Notes: a model not told the origin generated them from the letters alone. A stretch of DNA of 64,000 bases from Methylobacterium gnaphalii (GCF_007992215.1 NZ_BJZV01000012.1:62001-126000); one strand, 5' to 3'; numbered from the stretch's first letter, positions 1-10,130 are shown. Made by a program: numbers and translations.

Positions 1-232
1 CGAGGGCCAGTCGGCCACACTTGGACACGCTGTCGAGATCGCTGTGTTTGACCTGCCGCACGAGCGCGGCGAGGTGTTCCGGGACACCTTCGGCGACGAG
101 CGCGTCGTAGGCCGAGGCAAGGGCCTGCCCAATCTGGTCGAGCGGCATACCGGGCAGGAGCGGATCGAGCGTATGACTATGGCCGGCCCTCCGGCGCGAT
201 CCATCGAGCGACGCTGAGTTCGGCTTCTGCAC
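1..232 (-). CDS. NepR-like anti-sigma factor (partial, runs off left edge)
   Basis: A GTG at 230-232 with AGGA six bases upstream opens a frame that runs to the window edge without a stop (77 codons seen). After a basic, low-complexity N-terminus, residues about 31-60 read LDQIGQALASAYDALVAEGV followed by PEHLAALVRQV. This two-helix pattern (hydrophobic heptads, an AYD/VPE turn, then a leucine-rich helix) resembles NepR, which binds the ECF sigma factor EcfG and is released by PhyR in the general stress response. NepR proteins are usually 60-70 residues, so little should be missing. It lies 115 bases downstream of the transglycosylase on the same strand. No phyR or ecfG is visible. The family call rests on pattern only. 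A different short regulator or hypothetical protein is possible. Confidence 0.45.
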   Translation of the reverse strand, partial: MQKPNSASLDGSRRRAGHSHTLDPLLPGMPLDQIGQALASAYDALVAEGVPEHLAALVRQVKHSDLDSVSKCGRLAL

Positions 233-347
233 GTGATGTCCTCACATCTCGCTACCGCGGAATGGCGCGGCGATTCTGATGTGAATGTCGCCAGCAGGCC
301 GTCAGTTGCGTCCGCCAGCCGTTTTCATTGGCCCGAAAAGGATGACG

Positions 348-1493
348 TTACTGACCCGCCGCGTCGGCATAGGCCATCACACCTGCCACCGAGGTCACAT
401 CGCGGTAGCGGTCGCCGCGCGTGCTCATCATCGCTTCGAACTTCTCGTGCACCTGGGCGACGGAAAGGCTCGTTGCCTTCTTCTTGGCGTGGCGCCCGCG
501 ACCGGTGCGGCCGGCATGGGCAGCGAAGAAGATGGAGCGATTGGCGCGGGCCGGACCGGGGAGAAGTGCGGCAGCGGCGGCATCCGGCTTGTCGACCACC
601 TTCGAGAGGAAGCTCTCGGCGTCGTTCGGGCCGAGGAAGTGCGCGAGGTAGACTTCGCCGAGGGAGAGCTCGCGGCCGATGGTCTGTGCGATGCGCCCTG
701 CATCGCGCTTCAGCATCTCGCCAGCCATCAGGGCCGACAGGTATGGGTCACGGCGGAGTTCCAGGACCCGGTTGCGGTCGGCCTGGTTGGTGATGACCGG
801 CTTGTCGTTGGCATCGTTCGTGACGAGCGCCGCCTCCTGGGCAAGCCCGTATTTCGGACCGAAATCGCGGATCACGCCGAGCCAGGTGCGCTCGATGAAC
901 TGGTAGAGACCGGTGGCCGACGAGGTCTTGGCCTGCACGGCCGTGATGAAGCTCGATTCCTTGTCCGCAATCGCCATCAGCAGGACGGGATCGGTCTGGA
1001 CCGCCTGAGCCGCTTTGACGATCGTCTGAACGATATGGCGGCGGATCTTCATCGGCCCAAATTCGAGGATGTCGTTCGGGTCGCCGGTGGCGGTCTGCGA
1101 GAGCAGGAAGTCGTAGGAGACGCGGTCGACGCTGTTGCCGCCGAGTTCGGTGTCGAGATCGTGGACAGGAGCGAAGCTCGACGCAGCGGCCAGGGCGATC
1201 GGCGGCTGGGGCGCCTCGGGCGCCAAGGCCTGCACGCGGGGCTTGGGCATGGCGAGTTCGTGACCGACCTTGGTCGATGCCTCGGCGCGGCCGAAATCGG
1301 TACCGGCATTGAGCAGCACGGCACCGAGGCCGCCCGCAACCAGAGACACCGAGAGCACGGAACGGATCAGCGCGGTGCGGCTGCCATGGTTACGGCCGAC
1401 CTTGGTCGAGAGAGCGATGACATCGTGCTGAGCGCCAGCACCGAAGCGGCGCACGGGAGTGGTCGTCTGCGAACGGTTCGCGCGGCCCTGCAT
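348..1493 (-). CDS. membrane-anchored lytic transglycosylase, SLT domain
   Basis: A 381-residue protein with a basic N-terminus, one hydrophobic segment near residues 41-62, and a C-terminal soluble lytic-transglycosylase-like domain. The motif ADKESSF holds the expected catalytic glutamate, followed by the SLT signature SSATGLYQFIERTW. Such enzymes cleave the MurNAc-GlcNAc bond of peptidoglycan in the periplasm, leaving 1,6-anhydro ends. The frame is open further upstream to 1709, but that extension is Cys/Arg-rich and unlike a leader. ATG 1493, before MQGRANRS, is preferred, with AGGGGA about 13 bases upstream. It is probably a separate transcription unit, as 248 bases separate it from coaA. 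The exact cell-wall role (remodelling, or space-making for an envelope machine) cannot be told from sequence. Confidence 0.82.
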   Translation of the reverse strand: MQGRANRSQTTTPVRRFGAGAQHDVIALSTKVGRNHGSRTALIRSVLSVSLVAGGLGAVLLNAGTDFGRAEASTKVGHELAMPKPRVQALAPEAPQPPIALAAASSFAPVHDLDTELGGNSVDRVSYDFLLSQTATGDPNDILEFGPMKIRRHIVQTIVKAAQAVQTDPVLLMAIADKESSFITAVQAKTSSATGLYQFIERTWLGVIRDFGPKYGLAQEAALVTNDANDKPVITNQADRNRVLELRRDPYLSALMAGEMLKRDAGRIAQTIGRELSLGEVYLAHFLGPNDAESFLSKVVDKPDAAAAALLPGPARANRSIFFAAHAGRTGRGRHAKKKATSLSVAQVHEKFEAMMSTRGDRYRDVTSVAGVMAYADAAGQ

Positions 1494-1741
1494 GATCGGT
1501 CGCTTATCCCCTGAATTGCCGCTGTTCACGGCCTCATGTCGATGGCTGATCTTTTCTTGACCGGTGTGGCGACAACACGGCTGTGCTTGTGGCAGACCGA
1601 AGGCAGTGCAGAGAAAATTCACCGGCGAGACCAGCCGTACGACCACGCTTTGGGCGGGACAGCTGAGCCGAAGCGCGACGTTTGCGGACAAGCGTGGCAC
1701 AACGGCCACGCTTTAGGGGCCGTTCGCGGCAGCCGATCCGG

Positions 1742-2755
1742 TCAGAGGCGGCGCAGGGCGACGCTCTCGATTCGGTGGCTGGCGCCCTTGGCGAGAATCA
1801 GGCTGGCACGCTGGCGCGTGGGCAGGATGTTGTCGCGCAGGTTGGGCAGGTTGATCGTCATCCAGAGCCGATCGGCATTCTCGAGTGCCTCGGCCTCGCT
1901 GCCCTCAGCGTACTTGCGGAAGTAGGAGAGCGGGTTGCGGAACGCGGTCTGCCGCAGCCGCATGAAGCGGTTGACGTACCAGCGGTGCAGGTCGTCCTCG
2001 TGCCCGTCGAGGTAGATCGAGAAGTCGAAGAAGTCCGACACGAACGGGATCGCCGTGCCGTCGCGCGGCAGGCGCGCCGGCTGCAATACGTTCAGCCCTT
2101 CGACGATCAGGATATCCGGCTGCTCGATGACCTGCTCCTCGCCGGGCACCACGTCGTAGACGAGGTGGGAGTAGACGGGAGCCGCAACGCGCTTCTTGCC
2201 GGCCTTGATGTCGGTGAGGAAACGCAGCAGCGCCGCAGTGTCGTAGCTCTCCGGGAAGCCCTTGCGCTCCATCGCACCCATGCGCGTCAGTTCGGCATTG
2301 GGGTGCAGGAAGCCGTCGGTGGTGATCAGATCAACCTTCGGCGTATTCGGCCAACGCGCCAGCAGGGCCTTCAGCACGCGCGCGGTCGTCGACTTGCCGA
2401 CCGCCACCGAGCCCGCGAGGCCGATGATGTAGGGAGCCTTCGCCTCTCGCTCGGCCATCAGGAAGCGCTGCGTCGCCTTGAATAACCCCTGCGTCGCCGC
2501 GACGTAGAGCGAGAGCAGGCGCGAGAGCGGCAGGTAGATTTCGACCACCTCCTCGATGGAGATGGGGTCGTTGAGCGATTGCAGACGGGTGATGTCGTCG
2601 ACGTCGAGAGTCAGCGGGGCATCGGCGCGCAGTTGCGCCCACTCGGCTCGGCTGAAGAGGCGATAGGGCGAGAAACGATCCGGCCCCTCGCCCGTCACCG
2701 GATTCTGGCGCTCGTCATCGGCGATGCCGCTGGCGGGAATCGGCGCCCCGATCAC
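1742..2755 (-). CDS. coaA: pantothenate kinase, type I
   Basis: A 337-residue cytosolic kinase that phosphorylates pantothenate, the first and regulated step of coenzyme A synthesis. The P-loop GSVAVGKST lies at about residue 116. The following [12 protein letters not shown] segment and the GFPESYD and EGLNVLQ motifs are those of bacterial type I PanK, and the length is normal for the family. The start codon is GTG (2753-2755) and overlaps the TGA of hisE (2752-2754), so the two are probably translationally coupled. This makes coaA the last gene of the histidine operon. Nothing in the catalytic motifs looks degraded. Confidence 0.96.
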   Translation of the reverse strand: MIGAPIPASGIADDERQNPVTGEGPDRFSPYRLFSRAEWAQLRADAPLTLDVDDITRLQSLNDPISIEEVVEIYLPLSRLLSLYVAATQGLFKATQRFLMAEREAKAPYIIGLAGSVAVGKSTTARVLKALLARWPNTPKVDLITTDGFLHPNAELTRMGAMERKGFPESYDTAALLRFLTDIKAGKKRVAAPVYSHLVYDVVPGEEQVIEQPDILIVEGLNVLQPARLPRDGTAIPFVSDFFDFSIYLDGHEDDLHRWYVNRFMRLRQTAFRNPLSYFRKYAEGSEAEALENADRLWMTINLPNLRDNILPTRQRASLILAKGASHRIESVALRRL

Positions 2756-3075
2756 GTATGCCTCCGCGATGCTTTTTCGGCGATCCCGCTCTGCGCCGTC
2801 CGACGCTCGAGTTCCGCCATCACCTCCTGGAGGGGAACACCGCCTGCCTTCAGCACCACCAGCAGGTGGTAGAGCACGTCCGCTGCCTCGCCGACGAGAC
2901 CCGCGCGGTCGCCCTGGACCGCAGCGATCGCGGCCTCGACGGCTTCCTCGCCGAGCTTCTTGGCGGGTCTGGCCGGACCTCCGGACAAGAGCTTGGCCGT
3001 GTAGGACGTCTCGGCCGGCGCGTCGGCGCGCGCGTCGACCAGATCGGCCAGATCTTGAAGGGAGAAGGAGGTCAT
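2752..3075 (-). CDS. hisE: phosphoribosyl-ATP pyrophosphatase
   Basis: A 107-residue all-alpha MazG-like enzyme that hydrolyses phosphoribosyl-ATP to phosphoribosyl-AMP, the second step of histidine synthesis. The conserved metal-binding stretch [14 protein letters not shown] and the [14 protein letters not shown] helix are present, and the length is typical of stand-alone HisE. ATG is at 3073-3075. It sits 98 bases after hisF, and its stop overlaps the coaA GTG. No fused HisI domain is present and no hisI is in the window, so that step is encoded elsewhere. Confidence 0.96.
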   Translation of the reverse strand: MTSFSLQDLADLVDARADAPAETSYTAKLLSGGPARPAKKLGEEAVEAAIAAVQGDRAGLVGEAADVLYHLLVVLKAGGVPLQEVMAELERRTAQSGIAEKASRRHT

Positions 3076-3173
3076 TCGGTCCGTGGAGCGGCTTGATTGC
3101 GAAAGAGCGCCGGCTTCGGACCCTGGTCTAGGGCGAGGATTACGGTCAAGGGAGCCGAGACTTGGGCGAAAAT

Positions 3174-3947
3174 TCATGAAAGGCGCATGTCGAGGCCGGC
3201 TGCAGCCATGTGGGCCTTGGCTTCCCCGATCGTGTGCTGGCCGAAATGGAAGATCGAGGCTGCCAGCACAGCGCTCGCGTGCCCGTCGCGAACCCCGGCG
3301 ACCAGATCGTCGAGGCCACCCACACCGCCCGAGGCGATCACGGGGACCGTAACGGCGTCGGTGATCGCGCGCGTCAACTCGATGTCGTAGCCCGACCGCG
3401 TGCCGTCCTTGTCCATCGACGTCACCAGCAACTCGCCCGCGCCGCGCTTCGCGACCGTTTGTGCGAAAGCAATGGCGTCGATTCCGGTGGGCGTACGGCC
3501 ACCGTGGGTGAAGATTTCCCAGCGAAGGGTCTCGCCAGGGCCGGAGACGCGCTTGGCGTCGATCGCCACGACGATGCACTGATCGCCAAACTTCTCTGCC
3601 GCCGCCGCGACCACATCGGGATTCTTCACGGCGGCCGTGTTGATGCCGACCTTGTCGGCGCCGGCCAGCAGGAGCGTGCGGACGTCCGCGACCGTGCGCA
3701 CGCCGCCCCCAACTGTGAGCGGCATGAAGCAGGCCTCGGCCGTGCGGCTGACCACGTCGAGCAGCGTGCCACGGTTCTCATGGCTCGCGGCGATGTCGAG
3801 GAAGCAGAGTTCGTCGGCACCGGCCGCGTCATAGGCCTTCGCAGACTCCACCGGATCGCCGGCATCGCGCAGCTCGAGGAACTGCACGCCTTTGACGACG
3901 CGACCGTCCTTGACGTCGAGACAGGGAATGATGCGGGTCTTGAGCAC
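3174..3947 (-). CDS. hisF: imidazole glycerol phosphate synthase, cyclase subunit
   Basis: A 257-residue TIM barrel that uses ammonia from HisH to convert PRFAR into imidazole glycerol phosphate and AICAR. The N-terminal [13 protein letters not shown] carries the first catalytic aspartate, VAIDAKR carries the second, and the phosphate-binding glycine loops (VGGGVRT, ASGGVGG) are intact. It lies 20 bases downstream of hisA in the same operon. The length is normal. Confidence 0.98.
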   Translation of the reverse strand: MLKTRIIPCLDVKDGRVVKGVQFLELRDAGDPVESAKAYDAAGADELCFLDIAASHENRGTLLDVVSRTAEACFMPLTVGGGVRTVADVRTLLLAGADKVGINTAAVKNPDVVAAAAEKFGDQCIVVAIDAKRVSGPGETLRWEIFTHGGRTPTGIDAIAFAQTVAKRGAGELLVTSMDKDGTRSGYDIELTRAITDAVTVPVIASGGVGGLDDLVAGVRDGHASAVLAASIFHFGQHTIGEAKAHMAAAGLDMRLS

Positions 3948-3967
3948 GGCGCGCTTTCGGATCTCGT

Positions 3968-4705
3968 TCAGGCCTGCCGCGCCTGCCGGATGGCGTCGAG
4001 CGCCTCCCGCGGGTCGATGCGGCCATCGTAGAGGGCACGGCCGGTAATCGCACCGGCGAGCACGGCGCAGTCCGGCTGCAGGATACGGTGGACATCGTCG
4101 ATCGAGGCGAGGCCACCCGAGGCGATGACGGGGATGGTCACGGCGTTGGCAAGCGCCAGAGTCATCTCGATGTTGAGGCCCTTGAGGATGCCGTCGCGTG
4201 CGATGTCCGTGTAGATGATCGCGGCGACGCCGGCATCCTCGAAGCGCTGGCCGAGTTCCTCGGCCGTCATGCTCGATGTCTGCGCCCAGCCCTCGACCGC
4301 GACGCGGCCGTCCTTGGCGTCGATCCCGACGGCGATCTTGCCCGGATGCCGGCGCGCGGCCTCACGGACGAAGGTCGGATCGCGCACGGCGGCCGTGCCG
4401 ATGATCACCCGGCTCACACCCTTGTCGAGCCAACCCTCCAGCGTGCGCATTTCCCGGATGCCGCCACCGAGTTGAACAGGCACCTGCACCCGCGCCAGGA
4501 TGGCCTCGACAGCCGAGGCGTTCTGGGGGGCGCCTGCGAAGGCACCGTCGAGATCCACCACGTGAATCCAGGCGAAGCCCTGCTGCTCAAACTCGGCTGC
4601 CTGCGCCGCCGGGTCGTCGTTGAACACCTTGGCCTGCGCCATGTCGCCCTGGACCAGGCGGACGCAGCGTCCTTCCTTGAGGTCGATTGCCGGGAAGAGG
4701 ATCAA
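3968..4705 (-). CDS. hisA: ProFAR isomerase
   Basis: A 245-residue TIM barrel, paralogous to HisF, that isomerises ProFAR to PRFAR (Amadori rearrangement). The start [17 protein letters not shown] contains the first catalytic aspartate. YTDIARDG has the second, and the glycine loops LGGGIR and ASGGLAS bind phosphate. It is placed between hisH (58 bases upstream) and hisF. The operon order hisH-hisA-hisF gives the synthase subunits in the usual alphaproteobacterial arrangement. Confidence 0.98.
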   Translation of the reverse strand: MILFPAIDLKEGRCVRLVQGDMAQAKVFNDDPAAQAAEFEQQGFAWIHVVDLDGAFAGAPQNASAVEAILARVQVPVQLGGGIREMRTLEGWLDKGVSRVIIGTAAVRDPTFVREAARRHPGKIAVGIDAKDGRVAVEGWAQTSSMTAEELGQRFEDAGVAAIIYTDIARDGILKGLNIEMTLALANAVTIPVIASGGLASIDDVHRILQPDCAVLAGAITGRALYDGRIDPREALDAIRQARQA

Positions 4706-4763
4706 GGAAGCGCTCGTCGATCAATTGCGGAGGTGGAGGTCGTGACGGTCCGTCGCCCGGACA

Positions 4764-5426
4764 TCACGGCGTCCACCGCAGGAAATTGGCGATCAGAGCC
4801 AGGCCGAGACGCTGGCTCTTCTCGGGGTGAAACTGTGTGCCGGCGATGTTGTCCCGCGCCACCATCGCGGTGACCTCCCCGCCATAGTCGCTGTGCGCGA
4901 CGACATCGGCCCGGTCGAGCGGCTTCAGTGCATAGCTGTGCACGAAATAGGCATGCAGGCCGGCCTCGCCCGTTGGGATGCCGTCGAGCAAGGGCGAAGG
5001 CCGATGGATCGTCAGCGTGTTCCAACCCATATGCGGGATCTTGAGCGACGGGTCGGCCGGCGTGATCGGCGTGACGTCGCCCGCAATCCAGTCGAGCCCC
5101 GCCGTCGTCTCGTATTCGAGTCCGCGGCTCGCCATCAGCTGCATGCCGACGCAGATGCCGAGAAACGGCCTTCCGCGACCGCGCACGGCCTCGGTCATCG
5201 CCTCGACCATGCCGGGCACCGCATCGAGACCACGCCGGCAATCGGCATAGGCACCGACGCCCGGCAACACGATGCGCTCCGCGCGGGCGATGTCATCGGG
5301 CTTGTCGGTAACGAGGATCCGCGTGCCATCGAGGCCGCTCTCGCGAGCGGCGCGCTCGAAGGCTTTGGCCGCCGAGTGCAGGTTGCCGGACCCATAATCA
5401 ATGATCGCTACGGTCACGGGCGTCAC
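4764..5426 (-). CDS. hisH: imidazole glycerol phosphate synthase, glutaminase subunit
   Basis: A 220-residue class I glutamine amidotransferase that supplies ammonia to HisF. The nucleophile cysteine is in [11 protein letters not shown] and the His/Glu of the triad are in [19 protein letters not shown] is the conserved N-terminus. GTG at 5424-5426 is chosen as start because AAGGA lies five bases upstream and its GTGA overlaps the stop of the preceding DUF2628 gene. The frame is open further upstream, but only over DUF2628 coding sequence. Confidence 0.96.
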   Translation of the reverse strand: MTPVTVAIIDYGSGNLHSAAKAFERAARESGLDGTRILVTDKPDDIARAERIVLPGVGAYADCRRGLDAVPGMVEAMTEAVRGRGRPFLGICVGMQLMASRGLEYETTAGLDWIAGDVTPITPADPSLKIPHMGWNTLTIHRPSPLLDGIPTGEAGLHAYFVHSYALKPLDRADVVAHSDYGGEVTAMVARDNIAGTQFHPEKSQRLGLALIANFLRWTP

Positions 5427-5908
5427 CGGTGTCCTTCGCTGAGCGGAAACAGCCCGATCACCGAGTCGTCGAAGCGCCGAACCGCTGTCGGTGCGACCGT
5501 CGTGCGTGGGGCCGATGATGGGTCGAGCCAACGCGTGACGGCCTTCGCCTCCGCCTCGTCGCAGGAGCCGGCGACAACGGCATCACGTGCCGGGCGGCCA
5601 TTGCGGGCATAGGTCCAGCGCCGCAGGCTCGACGCTTCGAGACCGATCAGCAGCGAACCCAGGAACGCGATCGCCGCGCCTGCGAACGGCGACAATCCGA
5701 GCAGACGGCCACCGAGGACCAGTCCGGCCAGCAGGGCCAGGACAATCAGCGCCGCCAGCCAGAGCCGATGATACAGGAACCACAGCACCGAGAAGGCGAA
5801 GGCGGCCCAGGAGAAGCCGTCCGGTACGATCACGGCGTCGTCGAAGGCGCGGGCGTCACCGCGCAGGGCCCCATCAGGCAGATGGAGGGTGTAGTTTCGC
5901 AGACGCAT
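5423..5908 (-). CDS. DUF2628 membrane protein of the his operon
   Basis: A 161-residue protein of unknown function. After a short polar N-terminus (MRLRNYTLH) it has the DUF2628 pattern: an [19 protein letters not shown] segment, then two or three hydrophobic helices (about residues 34-90), and a polar tail. It lies between hisB and hisH, and its TGA overlaps the GTG of hisH, so it is co-transcribed and coupled to histidine genes. I recall this placement from other Rhizobiales, but no histidine-related activity is established. It is probably an inner-membrane protein. The ATG at 5906-5908 has GGGGAA upstream. Confidence 0.8.
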   Translation of the reverse strand: MRLRNYTLHLPDGALRGDARAFDDAVIVPDGFSWAAFAFSVLWFLYHRLWLAALIVLALLAGLVLGGRLLGLSPFAGAAIAFLGSLLIGLEASSLRRWTYARNGRPARDAVVAGSCDEAEAKAVTRWLDPSSAPRTTVAPTAVRRFDDSVIGLFPLSEGHR

Positions 5909-5927
5909 CCTGTTCCCCTTCCGCGCT

Positions 5928-6515
5928 CTAGAGCGACCCCTTGGTCGACGGCACGCGACCATCCTCGCGCGGATCGACCGCGACTGCCTCGCGCAAAGCC
6001 CGGGCCAATCCCTTGAAGCAGCTCTCGGCGATGTGGTGGGCGTTGTCGCCGTACAGCGTCTCGACGTGCAACGTGATGCCGGCATTCATGGCGAAGGCCT
6101 GGAACCACTCGCGCACCAGCTCGGTGTCGAACTGTCCGATCTTCTCGACGTGAAACGCGGTCTTGAAGACCAGGAACGGGCGGCCGGAAATGTCGACGGC
6201 GACGCGGGTCAGTGCCTCGTCCATCGGCAGGTGCAGGTCCGCGTAGCGCCGGATGCCGCGCTTGTCGCCAAGCGCCTGGGCGAAGGCTTGGCCGAGCGCG
6301 ATACCGGCATCCTCGGTGGTGTGATGCTGATCGACATGCAGATCGCCCGTGACCTGCACGTCGAGGTCGAACAAGCCATGGCGGGCGAAGAGCTCCAGCA
6401 TGTGGTCGAGGAACCCCACGCCGGTGGCGACGGTCGCCTTGCCGGTTCCGTCGAGGCCGATCGAAACGTTGACGTCGGTCTCCGCCGTCCGGCGGCTGAT
6501 GCTCGCGGCGCGCAT
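5928..6515 (-). CDS. hisB: imidazoleglycerol-phosphate dehydratase
   Basis: A 195-residue monofunctional IGPD, without the phosphatase domain found in enteric HisB. It dehydrates imidazole glycerol phosphate using a di-manganese site. The metal-binding motifs [27 protein letters not shown] and DNAHHIAE supply the clustered histidines. This is the first gene of the minus-strand his operon, so the promoter should lie in the 349-base gap upstream (6516-6864). The stop is 19 bases before the DUF2628 start. Confidence 0.98.
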   Translation of the reverse strand: MRAASISRRTAETDVNVSIGLDGTGKATVATGVGFLDHMLELFARHGLFDLDVQVTGDLHVDQHHTTEDAGIALGQAFAQALGDKRGIRRYADLHLPMDEALTRVAVDISGRPFLVFKTAFHVEKIGQFDTELVREWFQAFAMNAGITLHVETLYGDNAHHIAESCFKGLARALREAVAVDPREDGRVPSTKGSL

Positions 6516-6864
6516 CGCTGGTGAAGGCTTTCGAAAGAGGCCGTACGCGGCCGGGGCTGCCTTTTAGAGCGGTTCCGGTTGCGGGGGGAAGGGTTTCAAA
6601 CGCTCCTGCCCTGCGAAAACGCGGCAGGGCTTCAGGAAGTTGGGTCTGCCCGCGCCTCACCTCGGCTGAAGCCTTCCGGCCGTGTGCAGCTCGGTTGTGC
6701 TGTTTGCGGCCACTGAGAAGCACGTCATGCCGTCCCGAACGACCGTTCTCGCCGGGGGCGCCGCGGGCCGATAACGCCTCCGCCATCGTCGGGCTCTCTG
6801 GCGATCGGCTCGACCTCCGCGGTTCTAGTCGGGAGCCGAGCCGGTCGCTTCCCCTTCGAAAGGC
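6516..6864. other. 349-base gap with his-operon promoter region; no gene seen
   Basis: No convincing coding frame. It should contain the hisB promoter (minus strand) and the end of the mtnP transcript. An imperfect hairpin, GCCCTGC ... GCAGGGC, lies at about 6608-6631, and a GC-rich inverted stretch at 6751-6770. A transcription attenuator or leader peptide for his was looked for. No run of His codons was found. Confidence 0.5.
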
Positions 6865-7740
6865 CTAGGCCTTCAGCACGCGTCCGGCGACGGCATCGAG
6901 CTTGGCGACGAGTTCGGGGTCGCGGTGGCTCTCGGCGGTCATGATCGCGCCGTCGAGGGCGCGGTGCGAGCCGGCAGGGCATTCCTCGCGCTCAGCGGGG
7001 AAATCGCGGGCGAGCCGCGCGACGAGGCGGGCGGCCTTGTCCGCATTGGCGCGGGCCACGGCCACGACCGAGGCAACGTCCACGTCATCGTGGTTCGGGT
7101 GCCAGCAATCGAAATCCGTGACCATGGCGATTGTGGCGAAGGTGATCTCGGCCTCGCGGGCGAGCTTGGCCTCCGGCAGGTTGGTCATGCCGATCACGTC
7201 GTAGCCGGCGGCTTTGTAGCCCTTGGACTCGGCGAGCGTGGAGAATTGCGGCCCCTCCATGCAGACATAGGTGCCGCCCTTGTGGACTGCGATCTGCTCG
7301 GCGACGGCGGCGTCGACGATGCGCCGCTGGAGGACCGGGCCGACGGGATGAGCGAAGGGCACGTGCGCGACGCAGCCATTGCCGAAGAACGACGAGGCGC
7401 GGCCATGCGTGCGGTCGACGAACTGATCGACCAGGACGAACAGGCCGGGATGCAGCTCGTTGCGGAACGAGCCGCAGGCGGAGATCGCGACGAGATCGGT
7501 AACCCCGGCGCGCTTCAGCACATCGATGTTGGCCCGGTAGTTGATGCCCGAAGGCGAGAGCCGGTGGCCGCGCCCGTGCCGGGCCAGGAATACCACCTGC
7601 GTCTTGCCGATCCGGCCGAATCTGAGCGCATCCGAGGGCTCGCCCCACGGCGAGCTGATCGCCTCTTCGCGGATGTCTTCGAGTCCGGGCAAGTCGTAGA
7701 CGCCCGAGCCACCGATCACGCCGAGAACCGCTGCGGTCAT
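6865..7740 (-). CDS. mtnP: S-methyl-5'-thioadenosine phosphorylase
   Basis: A 291-residue purine/MTA phosphorylase that splits methylthioadenosine, a by-product of polyamine and homoserine-lactone synthesis, into adenine and methylthioribose-1-phosphate. Motifs seen are GVIGGSGVYDL, the RHGRGH phosphate loop, GINYRANI, YVCMEGPQFST and GMTNLPEAKLA. ATG 7738-7740 is chosen because the family begins at this point and GGAAA lies upstream. The frame stays open to 7803, but without family-like sequence. It lies downstream of the pet operon terminator, so it probably has its own promoter in 7741-7807. Confidence 0.94.
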   Translation of the reverse strand: MTAAVLGVIGGSGVYDLPGLEDIREEAISSPWGEPSDALRFGRIGKTQVVFLARHGRGHRLSPSGINYRANIDVLKRAGVTDLVAISACGSFRNELHPGLFVLVDQFVDRTHGRASSFFGNGCVAHVPFAHPVGPVLQRRIVDAAVAEQIAVHKGGTYVCMEGPQFSTLAESKGYKAAGYDVIGMTNLPEAKLAREAEITFATIAMVTDFDCWHPNHDDVDVASVVAVARANADKAARLVARLARDFPAEREECPAGSHRALDGAIMTAESHRDPELVAKLDAVAGRVLKA

Positions 7741-7807
7741 GGCCGATTTCCGTTCGCTGGATTGATAAGCGGCCGTTCTGCCGCGGCGCCCGGCTTCGCG
7801 CAAGCAA

Positions 7808-7828
7808 ACGGGCCCGCGAAGGGCCCGT
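7808..7828 (-). terminator. rho-independent terminator of the pet operon
   Basis: On the minus strand, 33 bases after the petC stop, there is a perfect 8-bp stem ACGGGCCC / GGGCCCGT with loop TTCGC, followed by TTGCTTG. The position between petC and mtnP fits transcription termination of petABC. Confidence 0.8.
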
Positions 7829-7860
7829 CTGACACATGGATCAGAAGATGAGGCGCCGCC

Positions 7861-8754
7861 TCACGAGGTCTTGTGAAGCTCGGGCTGCAGGCCGTGCACC
7901 TCGCCGCCGATCCGCTTCCAGATCTGCTTTTTCACGTAATAGAGCAGGCCGGACAGCACGATCAGGAACAGGATCACCTGGAAGCCGAGGGCCTTGCGGG
8001 CCATCATGTGCGGCTCGGCCGCCCAGGCCATGAAGGCCGCGACGTCGCGCGCATACTGGTCCACCGTCTCCGGCACGACCGGCTCACCCTTGTCGTTCTT
8101 GGCGTAGGTCACGGCGCCGTCGCTCAGGGGCGGCGGCATCGCGATGACCTGACCCTGCGGATAGTACTTGTTGTAGTACACCCCGTCCGGCACTTCCTTG
8201 CCTTCCGGCGGATCGCCGTAGCCGATCATCAGGGCATGGATGTAGTCCACGCCCTGCTCGGAATATCCGGTAAACGGCAGGGCATCGAAGACGAAGGCCG
8301 GGAAGCCGCGCTCGTAGGTGCGGGCCTTGGCGAGCACCGAGAAGTCCGGCGGCGCCTTGCCGCCATGGGCTGCGGCAGCAGCCTTCTCGTTCGGATGCAG
8401 CGGCGGGAACGCATCGGCCGGACGGCCGGGGCGCTCGATGACGTCGCCCTTATCGTTCTCGTCCTTGATCTGATAGCTCTCGGCCAGCGCCTTGACCTGC
8501 GCCGCGCTGAAGCCCGGACCGCCCTCCTCCGAGAGGTTGCGGAACCGGACGAGCTTCATCGAGTGGCAGCTTGAACAGACCTCCTTATAGACCTGGAAGC
8601 CGCGCTGGAGCTGCGCCTCGTCGAACTTGCCGAATACGCCGGCAAAGCTCCAGTGCTGGCGCGGCGGGTTGGTGCCGTGCTCTTCTGCGGCCACGGGGCC
8701 GATACCGAGGACGGCAACGAAGGCTGCCGCGAGGAGTGTCGGGTAACGCATCAT
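7861..8754 (-). CDS. petC: cytochrome c1 of the bc1 complex
   Basis: A 297-residue haem-c subunit of ubiquinol:cytochrome c oxidoreductase. An N-terminal Sec signal peptide (MMRYPTLLAAAFVAVLGIG, cleaved after AA) is followed by the haem site CSSCHSMK. There is a distal methionine ligand region and a C-terminal membrane anchor near residues 265-283, with the basic tail KKQIWKR facing the cytoplasm. Two adjacent ATG codons are possible. 8752-8754 is used, with GGGAA upstream. It lies 16 bases after petB. It is separate from cytochrome b, unlike the fused fbcH of Bradyrhizobium. Confidence 0.96.
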   Translation of the reverse strand: MMRYPTLLAAAFVAVLGIGPVAAEEHGTNPPRQHWSFAGVFGKFDEAQLQRGFQVYKEVCSSCHSMKLVRFRNLSEEGGPGFSAAQVKALAESYQIKDENDKGDVIERPGRPADAFPPLHPNEKAAAAAHGGKAPPDFSVLAKARTYERGFPAFVFDALPFTGYSEQGVDYIHALMIGYGDPPEGKEVPDGVYYNKYYPQGQVIAMPPPLSDGAVTYAKNDKGEPVVPETVDQYARDVAAFMAWAAEPHMMARKALGFQVILFLIVLSGLLYYVKKQIWKRIGGEVHGLQPELHKTS

Positions 8755-8770
8755 CTTGTGTTCCCGCCGC

Positions 8771-10096
8771 TCAGTGACTCTTGACTGCATCGGGCTTGGC
8801 CCCACCCGGAATGTTCTTGTTCGCGTTCTCGACGGGCACGCCCGCGGTCAGTCCCTCGTTCGCGGTGTGGCGCGGACCGGTGACCGTCTCGAGGATCGAG
8901 CCCGGCAGGGGCTTCGGCGTCTCGAACAGGCCGCAGAGCGGCATCACCAGAAGGAAGTGGGCGAAGTAGTAGATCGTGCAGATGCGCCCGACGATCACGT
9001 AGCCGCCTTCCGGAGGCTTGGCACCGAGCCAGCCGAGCAGGATGGCGTTGGCGACGAAGAGCCAGAAGAACACCTTGTAGACCGGGCGGTAGTTCGTCGA
9101 GCGGACCCGCGAGGTGTCGAGCCACGGCGCGAAGGCGAGGATCGCCACGGCGCCGAACATCAGCACCACGCCGCCGAGCTTGTCCGGCACTGCGCGCAGG
9201 ATCGCGTAGAACGGCAGGAAGTACCATTCCGGCACGATATGCGCGGGCGTCACCGAGGCGTTGGCCGGCACGTAGTTGTCGGCGTGTCCGAGATAGTTCG
9301 GCTGGTAGAAGATGAACCAGGCGAAGATGATCATGAACGCCACGGTGGCGAACACGTCCTTGATCGTCGCGTAGGGCGTGAACGGAACCGCATCCTTGCT
9401 GGACTTGATCGGGATGCCGGCCGGGTTGTTCTGACCCGTGACGTGCAGCGCCCAGACGTGGAGTACGACGACGCCCGCGATCATCCACGGCAGCAGGTAG
9501 TGCAGCGAGAAGAAGCGGTTGATGGTCGGGTTGCCCACCGAGTAGCCGCCCCAGAGCAGGCTCTGGATCGAGTCGCCGACGATCGGGATCGCGGCCAGGA
9601 TGTTGGTGATGACGGTGGCGCCCCAGAAGCTCATCTGGCCCCACGGCAGGGTGTAGCCGAGGAAGGCGGTGGCCATCATCAACAGGTAGATGATCACGCC
9701 GAGCAGGTAGAGCACCTCACGCGGGGCCTTGTACGACCCGTAATAGAGGTTGCGGAAAATGTGCATGTAGACGGCGAGGAAGAACATCGAGGCGCCGTTG
9801 GCGTGCGCGTAGCGCAGCAGCCAGCCGTAGTTCACGTCGCGCATGATGTGCTCGACGCTCTCGAAGGCGTTCGCCGCCGACGGATCGTAGTGCATCGCCA
9901 GCCAGACGCCGGTGATGATCTGGATGCCGAGGAAGGCCGACAGGATCGCGCCGAAGGTCCAGAAGTAGTTGAGGTTACGCGGGACCGGATAGGCGATGAA
10001 GGAGGAGTGCACCAAGCCGACAAGCGGCAGGCGCGACTCGAACCACTTCGCGATGCGGCTCTTGGGAACGTAGGTCGAGGTGGCGTGCGCGCTCAT
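8771..10096 (-). CDS. petB: cytochrome b of the bc1 complex
   Basis: A 441-residue polytopic subunit with eight expected membrane helices and both haem-b histidine pairs ([13 protein letters not shown] ... AVYMHIFR and LHYLLPW ... VVLHVWALH). The Qo-site motif [13 protein letters not shown] is intact. ATG 10094-10096 begins [13 protein letters not shown]. The frame is open upstream only over petA coding sequence. It sits 34 bases after petA and feeds electrons from ubiquinol to cytochrome c1 while pumping protons. Confidence 0.98.
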   Translation of the reverse strand: MSAHATSTYVPKSRIAKWFESRLPLVGLVHSSFIAYPVPRNLNYFWTFGAILSAFLGIQIITGVWLAMHYDPSAANAFESVEHIMRDVNYGWLLRYAHANGASMFFLAVYMHIFRNLYYGSYKAPREVLYLLGVIIYLLMMATAFLGYTLPWGQMSFWGATVITNILAAIPIVGDSIQSLLWGGYSVGNPTINRFFSLHYLLPWMIAGVVVLHVWALHVTGQNNPAGIPIKSSKDAVPFTPYATIKDVFATVAFMIIFAWFIFYQPNYLGHADNYVPANASVTPAHIVPEWYFLPFYAILRAVPDKLGGVVLMFGAVAILAFAPWLDTSRVRSTNYRPVYKVFFWLFVANAILLGWLGAKPPEGGYVIVGRICTIYYFAHFLLVMPLCGLFETPKPLPGSILETVTGPRHTANEGLTAGVPVENANKNIPGGAKPDAVKSH

Positions 10097-10130
10097 GAGG
10101 TGACCCGCTCGGCTCCGCTTATCGTTATGG

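Noticed and set aside
285..1514. Long plus-strand open frame opposite the lytic transglycosylase
   Set aside because: Antisense frame of a GC-rich gene. Its sequence is Arg/Gly/His-rich without a domain, while the minus strand encodes a clear SLT domain.
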